A DNA stretch of 64,000 nucleotides from Novosphingobium sp. SG751A (GCF_013149295.1 NZ_JABGCB010000011.1:153712-217711), one strand, 5' to 3'. Shown: positions 10,684 through 19,960, counted from the stretch's first letter. Made by a program: numbers and translations. The notes: a model not told the origin generated them from the sequence alone.

Positions 10684-11448
10684 ATGCGCATCCTCCTGAC
10701 CAATGACGACGGGATTCACGCGCCCGGCCTCAAGGTTCTGGAAGCCATTGCGCGCACCCTTTCCGACGACATCTGGATCGTGGCGCCTTCCGAGGAGCAA
10801 TCGGGGGCCGGACACAGCCTGACGCTGACGCGCCCGGTGCGGCTGCGCTGTCATGGCGAGCGCCGCTTTTCGGTCACCGGTACGCCCACCGATTCGGTCA
10901 CACTGGCCCTGCGCAAGGTCTTGCCCGAGGCGCCCGATCTGATCCTGTCGGGCGTCAATCGCGGCGCCAATCTGGGCGATGACGTAACCTATTCGGGCAC
11001 GGTCTCGGCCGCGATGGAGGGGACGCTGGCGGGCATCCGCTCGATCGCGCTATCTCAGGTCTATTCCAAGGAAGGCGTGGGCGACGATGTCTCCTTCGAC
11101 GCCGCCGAGCAATGGGGCGAGAAGGTGCTGCGCCCGTTGATCGACACGCCCTTTGCGCCGCGCACGCTGGTCAATGTCAATTTCCCGCCCCTGCGCGCCG
11201 GTGATGTTCAGGGCATCCGCGTCGTGCGCCAGGGCTTTCACGATTACGCCCGCGGATCGGTGGTCGAAAGCATCGACCCGCGCGGCTATCCCTATTTCTG
11301 GTTCGGCCTGCACGGTATCGAACATACGCTGGGCCACCGCACCGATCTTGAGGCGATTGCCGACGGCTTCATCTCGGTCACCCCGCTTCAGCTCGATCTG
11401 ACGCATGACGCCTCGCTGGCCGCGCTGGCCGGGCGGTTCGCTCAATGA
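10684..11448 (+). CDS. surE: 5'/3'-nucleotidase SurE
   Basis: 254 aa, the usual size. SurE is a metal-dependent survival phosphatase that dephosphorylates nucleoside 5'- and 3'-monophosphates. Metal ligands are visible: D8 and D9 in LTNDDG, S40 in EEQSGAG and N92 in SGVNRGANLGDD. The start MRILLTNDDG is invariant in the family. The stop overlaps the start of the LytM/LysM gene by 4 bp (ATGA), matching the common surE-nlpD arrangement, though here pcm and rpoS are absent. Confidence 0.97.
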   Translation: MRILLTNDDGIHAPGLKVLEAIARTLSDDIWIVAPSEEQSGAGHSLTLTRPVRLRCHGERRFSVTGTPTDSVTLALRKVLPEAPDLILSGVNRGANLGDDVTYSGTVSAAMEGTLAGIRSIALSQVYSKEGVGDDVSFDAAEQWGEKVLRPLIDTPFAPRTLVNVNFPPLRAGDVQGIRVVRQGFHDYARGSVVESIDPRGYPYFWFGLHGIEHTLGHRTDLEAIADGFISVTPLQLDLTHDASLAALAGRFAQ

Positions 11449-12482
11449 GCAAAGCGCATTGGCGCATGGCCGCGCTGGTGGCGGGTTCGCTGATCATCGG
11501 CGCGCCCGGCGCTTGGGCGCAGACGGCCAAGAGCCGCCCCCGCGCCGAGGGCGATCTGCCCTCGCCGCTGCCGCTGGAGGAAGAGAGCGAGCATGTGGTG
11601 GTGCCGGGTGAAACGCTGGGTGGGATCGCGAACCGGGCCAAGGTGCCCAAGGTCCTGATCATCGAGGCCAACCACCTCAAGGCGCCCCATTACGCCGTCC
11701 ATGCCGGGCAAAAACTGTTTCTGCCGCGTACACGCCACCATGTGGTCAAGGCGGGCGAGACCGGTTTCGACATCGCCTATCGCTATGGCGTGTCCTATCC
11801 TTCAATCGCGGTGGCCAATGGGCTGGAACCCAATGCGCGGCTGCGTGAGGGACAGAAACTGCTGATCCCCACCGTGCTGAAGCCTGATGGCGCGGGCAAA
11901 GCGGATATGGCCAAGGCGGATGCGGGCAAGGCGGATCAGTCTGCCGATGAGGCCGCGCCCGAGAGCGAAGCCAAGACCGATGCCAAACCTCGCTTCCTTT
12001 GGCCGCTGGAAGGGCGGATGCGGCGCGGTTTCGTGGCCAAGAGCCGCGACATGGGCGGCGGCGATTTCCACAACGGGCTCGATATTGTCGCGCCCGAGGG
12101 CGAGGCTGTGCGCACCAGCGCGCCGGGCGAGGTGATCTTTGCCGGGCGCGAACCGGACAGTTTCGGCAATCTGGTGGTGATCGACCATGGCAAGGGATGG
12201 CAGACCGCCTATGGTTTCCTCTCGAAGCTGACGGTCAAGCGCGGCGACAGCGTCAAGGCGCATGAGCGGGTGGGCCTTGTCGGCCATTCGGGCCGGGCCA
12301 CGCGCGACGAATTGCATTTCGAGATCCGCCGCAATGACGATCCGGTCAACCCGCTGCCGCTGCTGCCCCGCCGCGATGTGGCCAAGGGCGACAAGGCCGA
12401 AAAGCCCGCCAAAACCGAAAAGCCCGAAGATGGCAAGAAGGGCGAGGGCAAGACGCCTGCCGTGAACAAGCCCGCTCGATGA
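11445..12482 (+). CDS. LysM/LytM-domain envelope protein, NlpD-like and probably non-catalytic
   Basis: 345 aa. Signal peptide about 1-25, two LysM peptidoglycan-binding repeats (about 49-95 and 97-143), an Ala/Lys/Asp-rich linker, an M23/LytM domain (about 185-310) and a Lys-rich tail. The LytM core keeps H209 and D213 (FHNGLDI), but the two other catalytic positions are lost: F258 stands where YAHLS has His, and the HxH motif reads E289-L-H291. This matches NlpD/EnvC-type factors, which activate amidases rather than cut peptidoglycan. Translational coupling to surE (ATGA overlap) supports an NlpD role. The amidase partner is not in the window. Confidence 0.88.
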   Translation: MSKAHWRMAALVAGSLIIGAPGAWAQTAKSRPRAEGDLPSPLPLEEESEHVVVPGETLGGIANRAKVPKVLIIEANHLKAPHYAVHAGQKLFLPRTRHHVVKAGETGFDIAYRYGVSYPSIAVANGLEPNARLREGQKLLIPTVLKPDGAGKADMAKADAGKADQSADEAAPESEAKTDAKPRFLWPLEGRMRRGFVAKSRDMGGGDFHNGLDIVAPEGEAVRTSAPGEVIFAGREPDSFGNLVVIDHGKGWQTAYGFLSKLTVKRGDSVKAHERVGLVGHSGRATRDELHFEIRRNDDPVNPLPLLPRRDVAKGDKAEKPAKTEKPEDGKKGEGKTPAVNKPAR

Positions 12483-12808
12483 GCCAGTCCCGTTTGGCCA
12501 CCTATGGCACGCTGGCGCCGGGCAAGCCGAACCATCACCAACTGGCCGATCTGCCCGGTGTATGGCGGCGCGGGGCGGTGCGCGGGCAGCTGGTGGAACC
12601 GGCTGGGGGGCGGCTTTGGGCTATCCCGCGCTGGTGCCGGGGGATGAGGGCGAGGTGGCGGTCGATCTGTTCGAATCGCCCGCCCTGCCCGATCACTGGG
12701 CGCGCCTCGATGCGCTTGAGGGCGAGGGTTATGAACGCCGGACGATCATGGTCCGGGTCGATGGCGAGGAGATCCCCGCCTTCATCTATGCCGCGCGCCA
12801 GGCCTTAG
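12479..12808 (+). pseudogene. Gamma-glutamylcyclotransferase-like (AIG2/GGCT fold) gene with a frameshift
   Basis: The frame opens MSQSRLATYGTLAPGKPNHH, the YGTLxPG signature of the GGCT-like fold, and stays on family to about 12605. The second half (LGYPALVPGDEGEVAVDLFE, then WARLDALEGEGYERR) is in another frame. The switch falls at a run of six G (12605-12610); seven G would restore one frame. Either the gene is broken, or the assembly misses one base, or slippage occurs. It overlaps the LytM stop by 4 bp, as an intact operon member would. The corrected frame has no stop before the convergent membrane gene. Confidence 0.7.
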
Positions 12809-13164
12809 GCCATCGCCCAGAACACCGTGCCCATCGCCATGAAGGCGACCAGAACATAGGTCGCATCCGCCCATGCTTCGCGCCCGCGCAGGGCATGGCG
12901 GCTGTACAGAACAACCCCGATCGGGATTACGATAGCCAGAGCCCAACCGCCTGACATCATCCAGTAAAGCTTTGGCTTTGCCGCCAGCGCTTCTGCGCCG
13001 AGCCGCGCAAAATTATGCCCGATCAGCGCGGCTGGAAAGAGCATGGCCAGAAAGCTGCGCGGCGCGGGCATCTGTCGCACTCGCCAAAGGCCATAGCACG
13101 GATAGGCCAGCAAGCCCGCCACCAGCGCCGACACCACCACCGCCATCCAGTTTACCGGACCCAT
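12805..13164 (-). CDS. DUF1761-like small integral membrane protein
   Basis: 119 aa with about four hydrophobic helices. The N-terminus [20 protein letters not shown] resembles DUF1761 proteins, which are of unknown function. The start was placed at the Met after AAGGAAAG, trimming a 12-residue upstream extension. It converges with the frameshifted GGCT-like gene, overlapping its end by 4 bp, and is divergent from rimO with a 74-bp gap that must hold both promoters. Confidence 0.7.
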   Translation of the reverse strand: MGPVNWMAVVVSALVAGLLAYPCYGLWRVRQMPAPRSFLAMLFPAALIGHNFARLGAEALAAKPKLYWMMSGGWALAIVIPIGVVLYSRHALRGREAWADATYVLVAFMAMGTVFWAMA

Positions 13165-13238
13165 CAACTTTCCTTCTTTGCACGGTCGGATTCGCCGCAA
13201 CTGGCCTTATTCGCCATTTTAGAGTAGGGGCGCAGCCC

Positions 13239-14621
13239 ATGAGTGACAAGCTGACAAAAATTCCCGAATCTCCCAAGGTTGGCATGGTCAGCCTCGGCTG
13301 CCCCAAGGCGCTGGTCGACAGCGAACGCATCCTGACCCGCCTGCGTGCCGATGGCTATGCGTTTGCGCCCGATTATGTCGGGGCGGACGTGGTGCTGGTC
13401 AACACCTGCGGCTTTCTCGATTCGGCCAAGGAGGAATCTCTGGCTGCAATCGGCGAGGCGATTGCCGAAAATGGCCGCGTGATCGTGACCGGCTGTATGG
13501 GCAATGAGGCCGAGGTGATCCGCGCGCGTTTTCCCGATGTGCTGGCCGTGACCGGCGCGCATCAGTATGAACAGGTGGTCGATGCCGTGCACGAGGCCGC
13601 CCCGCCCACGCGCGGGCCTTTCGTCGATCTGATCCCAGCCGGCGCCGATGGCGAAGTCAAGCTGACCCCGCGCCACTATTCCTATCTCAAGATTTCAGAG
13701 GGTTGCAACCATTCCTGCTCCTTCTGCATCATCCCGCAACTGCGCGGCAAACTGGCCAGCCGCCGCATCGACGCGGTGCTGCGCGAGGCTGAAAAGCTGG
13801 TGGCCGCGGGGACCAAGGAACTGCTGGTCATCTCGCAGGACACCTCGGCCTATGGCGTGGATATTCGCCATGAAAGCCGCACGTGGAAGGACCGCGAGGT
13901 CCGCGCCCACATGACCGATCTGGCCCGCGAACTGGGGCAGCTTCGCACCCCCGAGGGCGAGGCCCCGTGGGTGCGTCTGCATTATGTCTATCCCTATCCG
14001 CATGTCGATGATGTCATCCCGCTGATGGCGCAGGGGCTGATCACGCCCTATCTCGACATTCCCTTCCAGCACGCCGCGCCCAATGTGCTGCGCGCGATGA
14101 AGCGTCCCGCCAACGAAGCGCGGGTTCTCGAACGCATCAAGAAGTGGCGCGAGATCTGCCCCGATCTGGCGATTCGCTCGTCCTTCGTGGTCGGCTTCCC
14201 CGGCGAGACGGAGGAGGATTTCCAATATCTGCTCGACTGGCTGGACGAAGCGCAATTGGACCGTGTGGGCGCTTTCCGATTTGAGCCGGTTGAGGGCGCC
14301 ACCGCCAATGACCTGCCCGGCGCGGTGCCCGAAGCGGTCAAGGAGGAGCGTTTCGCCCGCCTGATGGAAAAGACCGAGGCGATCAGCGCCGCGCGGCTTC
14401 AGGCCAAGGTGGGCCGCGTGATTCGCGTCATCATCGACGAAGTGGGCGAACCCGACGAAGACGGCGACATGGGCGCCACCGGCCGCAGCCAGGCCGATGC
14501 CCCAGAGATCGACGGACAGGTGCTTTTGCGCGATGTGCCGCAGGATCTGAAGTCGGGCGACATCGTTGATGTTCTGATCGAAGATGCTGATGCGCATGAC
14601 CTTTTTGGGGTGATTGCATAG
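13239..14621 (+). CDS. rimO: Ribosomal protein S12 methylthiotransferase RimO
   Basis: 460 aa radical-SAM enzyme that adds a methylthio group to the conserved aspartate of ribosomal protein S12. The N-terminal UPF0004 domain holds the auxiliary cluster cysteines C21 ([12 protein letters not shown]), C57 (NTCGF) and C86 (TGCMG). The radical-SAM motif is C156-X3-C160-X2-C163 (GCNHSCSFC), and a C-terminal TRAM-like domain follows. [12 protein letters not shown] separates RimO from MiaB. The start [10 protein letters not shown] was chosen because the much longer open frame upstream runs through the divergent gene. A strong terminator lies 120 bp after the stop. Confidence 0.97.
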   Translation: MSDKLTKIPESPKVGMVSLGCPKALVDSERILTRLRADGYAFAPDYVGADVVLVNTCGFLDSAKEESLAAIGEAIAENGRVIVTGCMGNEAEVIRARFPDVLAVTGAHQYEQVVDAVHEAAPPTRGPFVDLIPAGADGEVKLTPRHYSYLKISEGCNHSCSFCIIPQLRGKLASRRIDAVLREAEKLVAAGTKELLVISQDTSAYGVDIRHESRTWKDREVRAHMTDLARELGQLRTPEGEAPWVRLHYVYPYPHVDDVIPLMAQGLITPYLDIPFQHAAPNVLRAMKRPANEARVLERIKKWREICPDLAIRSSFVVGFPGETEEDFQYLLDWLDEAQLDRVGAFRFEPVEGATANDLPGAVPEAVKEERFARLMEKTEAISAARLQAKVGRVIRVIIDEVGEPDEDGDMGATGRSQADAPEIDGQVLLRDVPQDLKSGDIVDVLIEDADAHDLFGVIA

Positions 14622-14741
14622 CAGTCAACTGTTTCGTTGCACTTTATGCAATCATATACGCAGTTTTCGCAATTGCAATAGTCAGCGTTGTCAGGCTTAA
14701 GGAGCGGGCCTTTTAGGCATCCTCTCCCAAAACTTCCAAAG

Positions 14742-14765
14742 CCCGGCTCCGGCCGGGTTTTTTTT
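14742..14765 (+). terminator. Intrinsic terminator downstream of rimO
   Basis: CCCGGC-TCCG-GCCGGG stem-loop (14742-14757) followed by eight T. A textbook rho-independent terminator. It is unusually far (120 bp) from the rimO stop; the intervening AT-richer stretch has several TGCAA/TTGCA repeats and no gene. Confidence 0.9.
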
Positions 14766-14866
14766 GCCCGCAATCCGTAGCCCTCATTGGATTCTGGCAA
14801 GATTTGCACAGTTTTGCCCTTTTTCCCGCCTTGCCGCGCCGTGCCAGTCTGCTTACCCCTGTGGAC

Positions 14867-15643
14867 ATGGATGAATCAGCTTCTCCCTCGCCCCGCATCT
14901 TCACCGCTGCGCTGGTGGTGATTGGCGACGAAATCCTTTCCGGCCGCACGCAGGACAAGAATATTGCCCAAATCGCGAGCTGGTTGGGGGTTCAGGGCAT
15001 CCGCCTGCGCGAAGTACGCGTGGTGGCCGACGATACGGACGCGATTGTCGAGGCGGTCAACAGCTTGCGCGTGCGCAACGACTATCTCTTCACCACCGGC
15101 GGCATCGGCCCGACGCATGATGACATCACGGTGGATGCGATTGCGCAGGCTCTGGGCGTACCGGTGGTGGTCCACCCCGAGGCGCGCCAGATTCTGGCTG
15201 ATTACTATGCCTCGCGCGGCAGCGAATTGACCGAGATGCGCCTGCGCATGGCCCGCGTTCCCGAGGGGGCGGGGCTCATTCCCAACCGCTATTCGGGCGC
15301 ACCTGGCATCCATTGGGGCAATATTTATATCATGGCGGGCGTGCCGATGATTACGGCGGGCATGCTTGATGCGCTCACCGGATCGCTGGAGGGCGGCCTG
15401 CCGGTGCTGGCCGAAACGGTCGGCTGCTGGGTAGGCGAGAGCGAGGTGGTGCAATTGCTGGCCCAGACTGAAAAGGACCATGTGGGCGTCTCGATCGGCT
15501 CCTATCCCTTTTTTCGCGATGGGCGCACGGGCTCGAATTTCGTGATCCGGTCGACCGATGCCGAGCAACTGGCCGCCTGCGTCACGGCTCTGTCGGCGGC
15601 GCTGGAGGCGATGGGGCGCGATCCGGTGCTGGGCGGGATCTGA
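14867..15643 (+). CDS. Molybdopterin-binding / CinA N-terminal domain protein
   Basis: 258 aa, MoaB/Mog fold. The motif TTGGIGPTHDDITVDAIAQA is the signature of the MoCF-biosynthesis/CinA domain, and VVIGDEILSGRTQDKN is the conserved N-terminal strand. The C-terminal nicotinamide-nucleotide deamidase domain of full CinA is missing, so this is the short stand-alone type, whose role is not well established. ATG at 14867 is preferred; an in-frame GTG lies 6 bp upstream. The stop overlaps the next start (TGATG). Confidence 0.9.
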   Translation: MDESASPSPRIFTAALVVIGDEILSGRTQDKNIAQIASWLGVQGIRLREVRVVADDTDAIVEAVNSLRVRNDYLFTTGGIGPTHDDITVDAIAQALGVPVVVHPEARQILADYYASRGSELTEMRLRMARVPEGAGLIPNRYSGAPGIHWGNIYIMAGVPMITAGMLDALTGSLEGGLPVLAETVGCWVGESEVVQLLAQTEKDHVGVSIGSYPFFRDGRTGSNFVIRSTDAEQLAACVTALSAALEAMGRDPVLGGI

Positions 15644-16161
15644 TGCTTCTGGCGCTGCTGCTGGCCCATGCCGGGGCGCTTTCGGCGTTTGAGGCCACAC
15701 TGTCCGCGCAGGACAGCGCGACCGCCGCGCTGGGCCAATGGTGCGGCGCGCAGCATCTGGCCGATCCGGCGCGGATAACAGCCGCGCAGGTCAAGGGCGA
15801 GGACACCATGCCACCGCCCGATCTGGACGAGACGCTCAAGCTGCCAGAGGATCAGGAACCGGCCTATCGCCATGTTCGCCTGTCCTGCGGCGCCAAGGTT
15901 CTGTCCGAGGCGCATAATTGGTATGCGCGCCAAAGGCTGACCCCGGCGATGAACCAGACGCTGGACACCACCGACACACCTTTTGGCAAGGTGGCGGGCC
16001 CGCTGGGCTTTACCCGCGAAAGGCTGGGGGCGGTGCGCGGGGCGGCGCCCGGTTGCCCGCGTGATACCGTGCTGTCGCATCGCGCGCTGCTGCGCCTGCC
16101 CGATGGTTCGCCGCTGGCGCTGGTGCTCGAATGCTATACGCCTGCGGTAATCGGTAAATAG
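15643..16161 (+). CDS. Probable exported protein resembling chorismate lyase (UbiC-like), uncertain
   Basis: 172 aa. The first 15 residues are hydrophobic (MLLALLLAHAGALSAFEA) and may form a signal peptide or an N-terminal helix. The middle reads VRLSCGAKVLSEAHNWYARQ, then RLTPAMNQTLDTTDTPFG, then ALLRLPDGSPLALVLECYTP. This spacing recalls the UbiC-like fold (arginine strand, a PxG loop, a final barrel strand), but it is a weak resemblance judged by eye. The gene is coupled to the CinA-like gene through TGATG. If not UbiC-like, it is an uncharacterised sphingomonad protein. Confidence 0.6.
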   Translation: MLLALLLAHAGALSAFEATLSAQDSATAALGQWCGAQHLADPARITAAQVKGEDTMPPPDLDETLKLPEDQEPAYRHVRLSCGAKVLSEAHNWYARQRLTPAMNQTLDTTDTPFGKVAGPLGFTRERLGAVRGAAPGCPRDTVLSHRALLRLPDGSPLALVLECYTPAVIGK

Positions 16162-16202
16162 CGCAGCTTGCAGAATTGTCCTTTCCCGCTTACCTTTAGC
16201 TG

Positions 16203-16763
16203 ATGATTGAAGCGCAATCCCTTGCCGGACGCCTGCTGCTGGCCATGCCCGGCATGCCTGATCCGCGCTTTGAAGAAGCGGTGCTGGCGCTGTGCATGCA
16301 TGACAAGGATGGCGCGCTGGGCATTGGCGTGGGCCAGGTGCTCGAAGGCGTCACGCTGCACAATCTGCTCGATGATCTCAATATTCCGACCGGGATGGCC
16401 CCCGATTGCGAAGTGCATCACGGCGGCCCGGTCGAGCCCCAACGCGGCTTTGTCCTGCACAGCCCAGACTGGAAGGGCGAAGGCACGCTGCTGGTCAGCG
16501 ATCAGTGGAGCCTGACGGGCAGCCGCGACATTCTGGCCGCGATTGCCGAAGGGCGCGGACCGGCGCGCTGGCTGGTCGCGCTGGGTTATGCCGGATGGGG
16601 CGAGGCGCAGTTGGACGCCGAAATGCGCCAGCATGGCTGGTATGCCGCCGAAGGGCGCGGCGCGATCCTGTTCAACCATCCGGTTGAGGCGCGATGGAGC
16701 GCGGCATGGCGGGCCGAGGGGATCGACCCAGCCCATCTGACCAATGTCACCGGGCAGGCATAG
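16203..16763 (+). CDS. YqgE/AlgH family protein (UPF0301)
   Basis: 186 aa, full length for the family. Conserved segments are LAGRLLLAMPGMPDPRFEEA at the N-terminus, a GGPVEPQRGFVLH strand, and the GYAGWGEAQLDAE motif. Family members are small cytoplasmic proteins of unsettled biochemical role, named after AlgH of Pseudomonas. The gene is downstream of the UbiC-like gene with 41 bp between. Confidence 0.95.
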   Translation: MIEAQSLAGRLLLAMPGMPDPRFEEAVLALCMHDKDGALGIGVGQVLEGVTLHNLLDDLNIPTGMAPDCEVHHGGPVEPQRGFVLHSPDWKGEGTLLVSDQWSLTGSRDILAAIAEGRGPARWLVALGYAGWGEAQLDAEMRQHGWYAAEGRGAILFNHPVEARWSAAWRAEGIDPAHLTNVTGQA

Positions 16764-16828
16764 GGTTTGCGCCTTGCGTCAACCGTGTTATATTCATAAT
16801 ACACGAGATCTGAGCAAAGAGGATAGTC

Positions 16829-18025
16829 ATGGCGAGCACGCTTGAAAGCCCGGCAATCACGCTGACCCCGCCCGATCCGGTGCCGGTGGTGGCGCCTGCG
16901 CAGGCCGCGGGCCTTGTCCCGCTGGCCGCCGAACAGAAGAGCAAGCTGGATGAAAAGGTCGACAGCTTCATCGCCGATCTGATCGCGCAGGACACCAATT
17001 CGCCCGAATTCGGCAAGCGTGTGGACCAGTTGACCAGCATGGGCCGCAAGGAAATCGCGGCGGCCTCGGGCATGTCGAACCGCTTTCTCGACCGGCCTGT
17101 GCGCGCGATGGACAAGGATCAGGGCGTGGGCGCCAATCTGATCGAATTGCGCCGCACGGTCGAGGCGCTCGATCCGGCCAAGGCGGGCAAATTGTCGCCG
17201 GGCAAGAAGCTGTTCGGCCTCATCCCCTTTGGCAATTCGATGCAGAAATACTTCGACGGCTATGTGTCGAGCCAGGGCCATATCAAGGCGATCCTCGACA
17301 AGCTGGCCAGCGGCAAGGACGAGCTGTTGATGGACAATGCCGCCATCGACGTCGAGCGCGCCAAGCTGTGGGAGGCGATGGGAAATCTGGAACAGATGAT
17401 CCATATCTCCAAGAAGCTGGACGAGAAGATCGAGGACAAGGCGGGCGACCTGGACGCCACCGATCCGGCCAAGGCCAAGGCTTTGCGCGAATCCGCCCTG
17501 TTCTACACGCGCCAGCGCACGCAGGATCTGCTCACGCAAATGGCCGTGACGGTGCAGGGCTATCTGGCGCTCGATCTGGTCAAGAAGAACAATGTCGAAC
17601 TGGTCAAGGGCGTGGACCGCGCCGGCACGACCACGGTGGCGGCGTTGCGCACGGCGGTGACCGTGGCGCAGGCGATGACCAACCAGCGCCTTGTGCTGCA
17701 ACAAATCACGGCGCTCAATGAAACCACCGCCAATATCATCGATTCGACCAGCACCCTGCTGAAAGAACAGACCGGCCAGATCCACCAGCAGGCCGCCGCC
17801 AGCACGATCCCCGTCGAAACCCTGCAACGCGCGTTCCAGAACATCTATGACACGATGGACACGATCGACACGTTCAAGGTGAAGGCGCTCGATTCGATGA
17901 AGCAGACCGTCAACACGCTGTCGGCCGAGGTCGAAAAGTCGAAGGGCTATATCGCCCGCGCGCAGGGCCAGTCCTCGGCGCAGGTGGCCCATGACGGCCC
18001 CTCGCTGCTCAGCCTTGAAGGATAA
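16829..18025 (+). CDS. TelA-family toxic anion resistance protein
   Basis: 398 aa, mostly helical, soluble. It belongs to the TelA/KlaA family, which includes a plasmid tellurite-resistance protein and chromosomal proteins linked to cell-envelope stress. Family marks are FGLIPFGNSMQKYFDGY and the C-terminal TLSAEVEKSKGYIARAQG region. AGAGGA precedes the start by 7 nt. It is followed after 2 bp by an XpaC-like membrane protein, the usual partner, so the pair is an operon. The physiological substrate is unknown; tellurite resistance should not be assumed. Confidence 0.92.
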   Translation: MASTLESPAITLTPPDPVPVVAPAQAAGLVPLAAEQKSKLDEKVDSFIADLIAQDTNSPEFGKRVDQLTSMGRKEIAAASGMSNRFLDRPVRAMDKDQGVGANLIELRRTVEALDPAKAGKLSPGKKLFGLIPFGNSMQKYFDGYVSSQGHIKAILDKLASGKDELLMDNAAIDVERAKLWEAMGNLEQMIHISKKLDEKIEDKAGDLDATDPAKAKALRESALFYTRQRTQDLLTQMAVTVQGYLALDLVKKNNVELVKGVDRAGTTTVAALRTAVTVAQAMTNQRLVLQQITALNETTANIIDSTSTLLKEQTGQIHQQAAASTIPVETLQRAFQNIYDTMDTIDTFKVKALDSMKQTVNTLSAEVEKSKGYIARAQGQSSAQVAHDGPSLLSLEG

Positions 18026-18027
18026 GC

Positions 18028-18795
18028 ATGGCCGCCAATAGCAATAATGGCGGTTCCGCCCATAACAGCGACGCCATTCTGGCCGCCGCACGCGCCTCGC
18101 TCAACGATCAGCGGGCGGGCGGGCGGCGCATCGCCACGGGCAAGCCCATCGGCCAGCGTTCGGCCGCGCTGCGCCGCAGCGGGCAAAAGCGCAAGGCCGC
18201 CGCGCTGGTGCTCAGTATGGTGGTGGCGATCATGCTGGTCAATCTGGTGATCGGCCTGCTCTCCGGCATTGTGCATCTGCTGGGCTGGCTGTCCTATGGC
18301 GCGGTGGCGGCGGTGCTGGTGGCGGTGATCTGGATGCTGATGCGCAACCGCGCGGTGCCTGTGCCCAGCCTTGAAACGCTGCGCGCCGCGCCTGCGCGCC
18401 AGTTGGTGGGGCAAACGCAGGTCTGGCTGGAAGCGCAGCGGGCCGCCCTGCCCGCCCCGGCGCTCGATCTGGTCGGGCGGATCGGCGGACAACTGGATGG
18501 GCTGGCGCTGCAGCTTGACCGGGTGGATGAAAATGCGCCCGCCGTGGGGCAGGTCCGGCAATTGGTGGGCGAACATCTGCCCGCACTGGTCAACGCCTAT
18601 ACCGCTGTGCCGCCTTCGCTGCGCGGACAGGCCCATGCCGGCAGCAGCCCGGATCAGCAATTGAGCGAGAGCCTGACCCGGCTGAGCGGGGAGCTGGACA
18701 GCGTGACGCGCCAACTGGCCGAGGGCAAGCTGGACGCGCTGGCGATCCAGAACCGGTTTATCGATTATAAATATGGCGATACGCCAGAAGGTTAA
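18028..18795 (+). CDS. XpaC-like membrane protein, TelA partner
   Basis: 255 aa. A polar N-terminal 60 residues is followed by two transmembrane helices (about 62-82 and 88-108) and a helical soluble domain ending LAIQNRFIDYKYGDTPEG. Size, topology and position right after telA match XpaC/YceI-type partners; sequence identity alone is not decisive. AAGGATAAGC before the ATG overlaps the telA stop, suggesting coupled translation. The final 4 bp overlap the convergent gene. Confidence 0.75.
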   Translation: MAANSNNGGSAHNSDAILAAARASLNDQRAGGRRIATGKPIGQRSAALRRSGQKRKAAALVLSMVVAIMLVNLVIGLLSGIVHLLGWLSYGAVAAVLVAVIWMLMRNRAVPVPSLETLRAAPARQLVGQTQVWLEAQRAALPAPALDLVGRIGGQLDGLALQLDRVDENAPAVGQVRQLVGEHLPALVNAYTAVPPSLRGQAHAGSSPDQQLSESLTRLSGELDSVTRQLAEGKLDALAIQNRFIDYKYGDTPEG

Positions 18796-19118
18796 TCCCG
18801 GCGCGCGCTCAGCCAGGGCAACCAACGCAGCGCCGCAAACAGCACGAAGGGCCAGAACCAAGTGGCGAGCATATCGCCCTTGGTGTCTTGCCATGACCAG
18901 AGCGTGCGAAAGAAATAATCGTAGAGCTCATTAAGGGTCTCTGCCGCGATCACCGCGATCAGCGGCCAGCGCGAGGCCAAAGGCCGCCGCAGCACCACCC
19001 CCGCCGCCAGCCAGATCGCCAGACCGACATAGGTGTGGACGATCTTGTCGGCCTGCGTGGGCGCGAAAGTGTCCACGATCCAGTCCATCAGGCGGCCATA
19101 ATCAGCGATATGCAGCAT
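18792..19118 (-). CDS. Small integral membrane protein of unknown function
   Basis: 108 aa with about three hydrophobic segments (AIWLAAGVVLRRPL, WPLIAVIAAETLNELYDYFF, MLATWFWPFVLFAALRWL). The pattern of an N-terminal DKIVHTYVG, a membrane Glu-Leu-Asp segment and a TKGDMLATWFWP motif looks conserved-type, but no named family is claimed. AGAAGG precedes the start. It converges with the XpaC-like gene and lies downstream of rplA on the same strand, beyond a probable terminator. Confidence 0.65.
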   Translation of the reverse strand: MLHIADYGRLMDWIVDTFAPTQADKIVHTYVGLAIWLAAGVVLRRPLASRWPLIAVIAAETLNELYDYFFRTLWSWQDTKGDMLATWFWPFVLFAALRWLPWLSARRD

Positions 19119-19176
19119 GAGCCTTCTATGCTGCGCCGCACAACGGACGTCCAGTCAATTCTGGCCCGTAAAGGAA

Positions 19177-19210
19177 AAGGGCCGGAAAAGGTTTCCCCTT
19201 CCCGACCCTT
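19177..19210 (-). terminator. Probable terminator of the rplK-rplA operon
   Basis: On the minus strand an interrupted stem AAGGG..CGG..AAGG pairs with CCTT..CCG..CCCTT and is followed by TTTTCC. It starts 46 bp after the rplA stop. Two mismatch bulges make it imperfect. Confidence 0.5.
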
Positions 19211-19255
19211 GCTTCCCGTCCGTCCTAAGACGAAGCAGATCAGCCGTCGATGGAA

Positions 19256-19957
19256 TTAACCACCGTGAACTTCGGCCAGATCCACCTTGATGCCCGGACC
19301 CTGCGAGGTCGACAGGCCGATCTTACGGACATACTTGCCCTTGGCGCCAGCCGGCTTCGCCTTGACGATGGCGTCAACGAAAGCGTCGAAGTTGGCGCGC
19401 AGAGCTTCGTCCGAGAACGAGAGCTTGCCGATGCCGCCGTGGATGATACCGGCCTTTTCGACGCGGAATTCGATCTGACCGCCCTTGGCAGCCTTGACCG
19501 CTTCAGCAACGTTCGGTGTCACGGTGCCCAGCTTGGGGTTCGGCATCAGGCCCTTGGGACCCAGCAGCTTGCCCAGACGGCCCACGATGCCCATCATGTC
19601 GGGCGTGGCGATCACGCGACCGTAGTCGAGATTGCCAGCCTGCATGTCTTCGAGCAGGTCTTCAGCGCCAACGCGATCGGCACCAGCAGCCAGAGCCGCT
19701 TCAGCCTTGTCGCCACGTGCGAACACGGCGACCTTCACGTCCTTGCCGGTACCCGAGGGCAGCGTGACCATCCCGCGGACCATCTGGTCGGCGTGGCGGG
19801 GGTCAACGCCCAGGTTCAGCGAGATTTCGAGCGTTTCGTCATACTTGGCGCTCTTGAGTTCGCGCAGCAGCGCGATGGCATCGTTGATGCCGTGCAGATT
19901 CTGGTTGTCGCCCAGCTTTTCGACGAGCGACTTCTGCTTCTTGGTCAGCTTGGCCAT
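19256..19957 (-). CDS. rplA: 50S ribosomal protein L1
   Basis: 233 aa, full length. L1 forms the mobile stalk of the large subunit, binds 23S rRNA and assists tRNA exit; in many bacteria it also represses its own L11-L1 message. Signature: [20 protein letters not shown] followed by [15 protein letters not shown]. The start [18 protein letters not shown] is 3 bp downstream of the rplK stop. Codon use is strongly biased, as expected for high expression. Confidence 0.99.
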   Translation of the reverse strand: MAKLTKKQKSLVEKLGDNQNLHGINDAIALLRELKSAKYDETLEISLNLGVDPRHADQMVRGMVTLPSGTGKDVKVAVFARGDKAEAALAAGADRVGAEDLLEDMQAGNLDYGRVIATPDMMGIVGRLGKLLGPKGLMPNPKLGTVTPNVAEAVKAAKGGQIEFRVEKAGIIHGGIGKLSFSDEALRANFDAFVDAIVKAKPAGAKGKYVRKIGLSTSQGPGIKVDLAEVHGG

Positions 19958-19960
19958 GTC

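Noticed and set aside
14399..14809. Cys-rich ORF on the minus strand after rimO ([20 protein letters not shown])
   Set aside because: The Cys codons come from repeated TGCAA motifs in the AT-richer spacer; the frame overlaps rimO and has no ribosome binding site.
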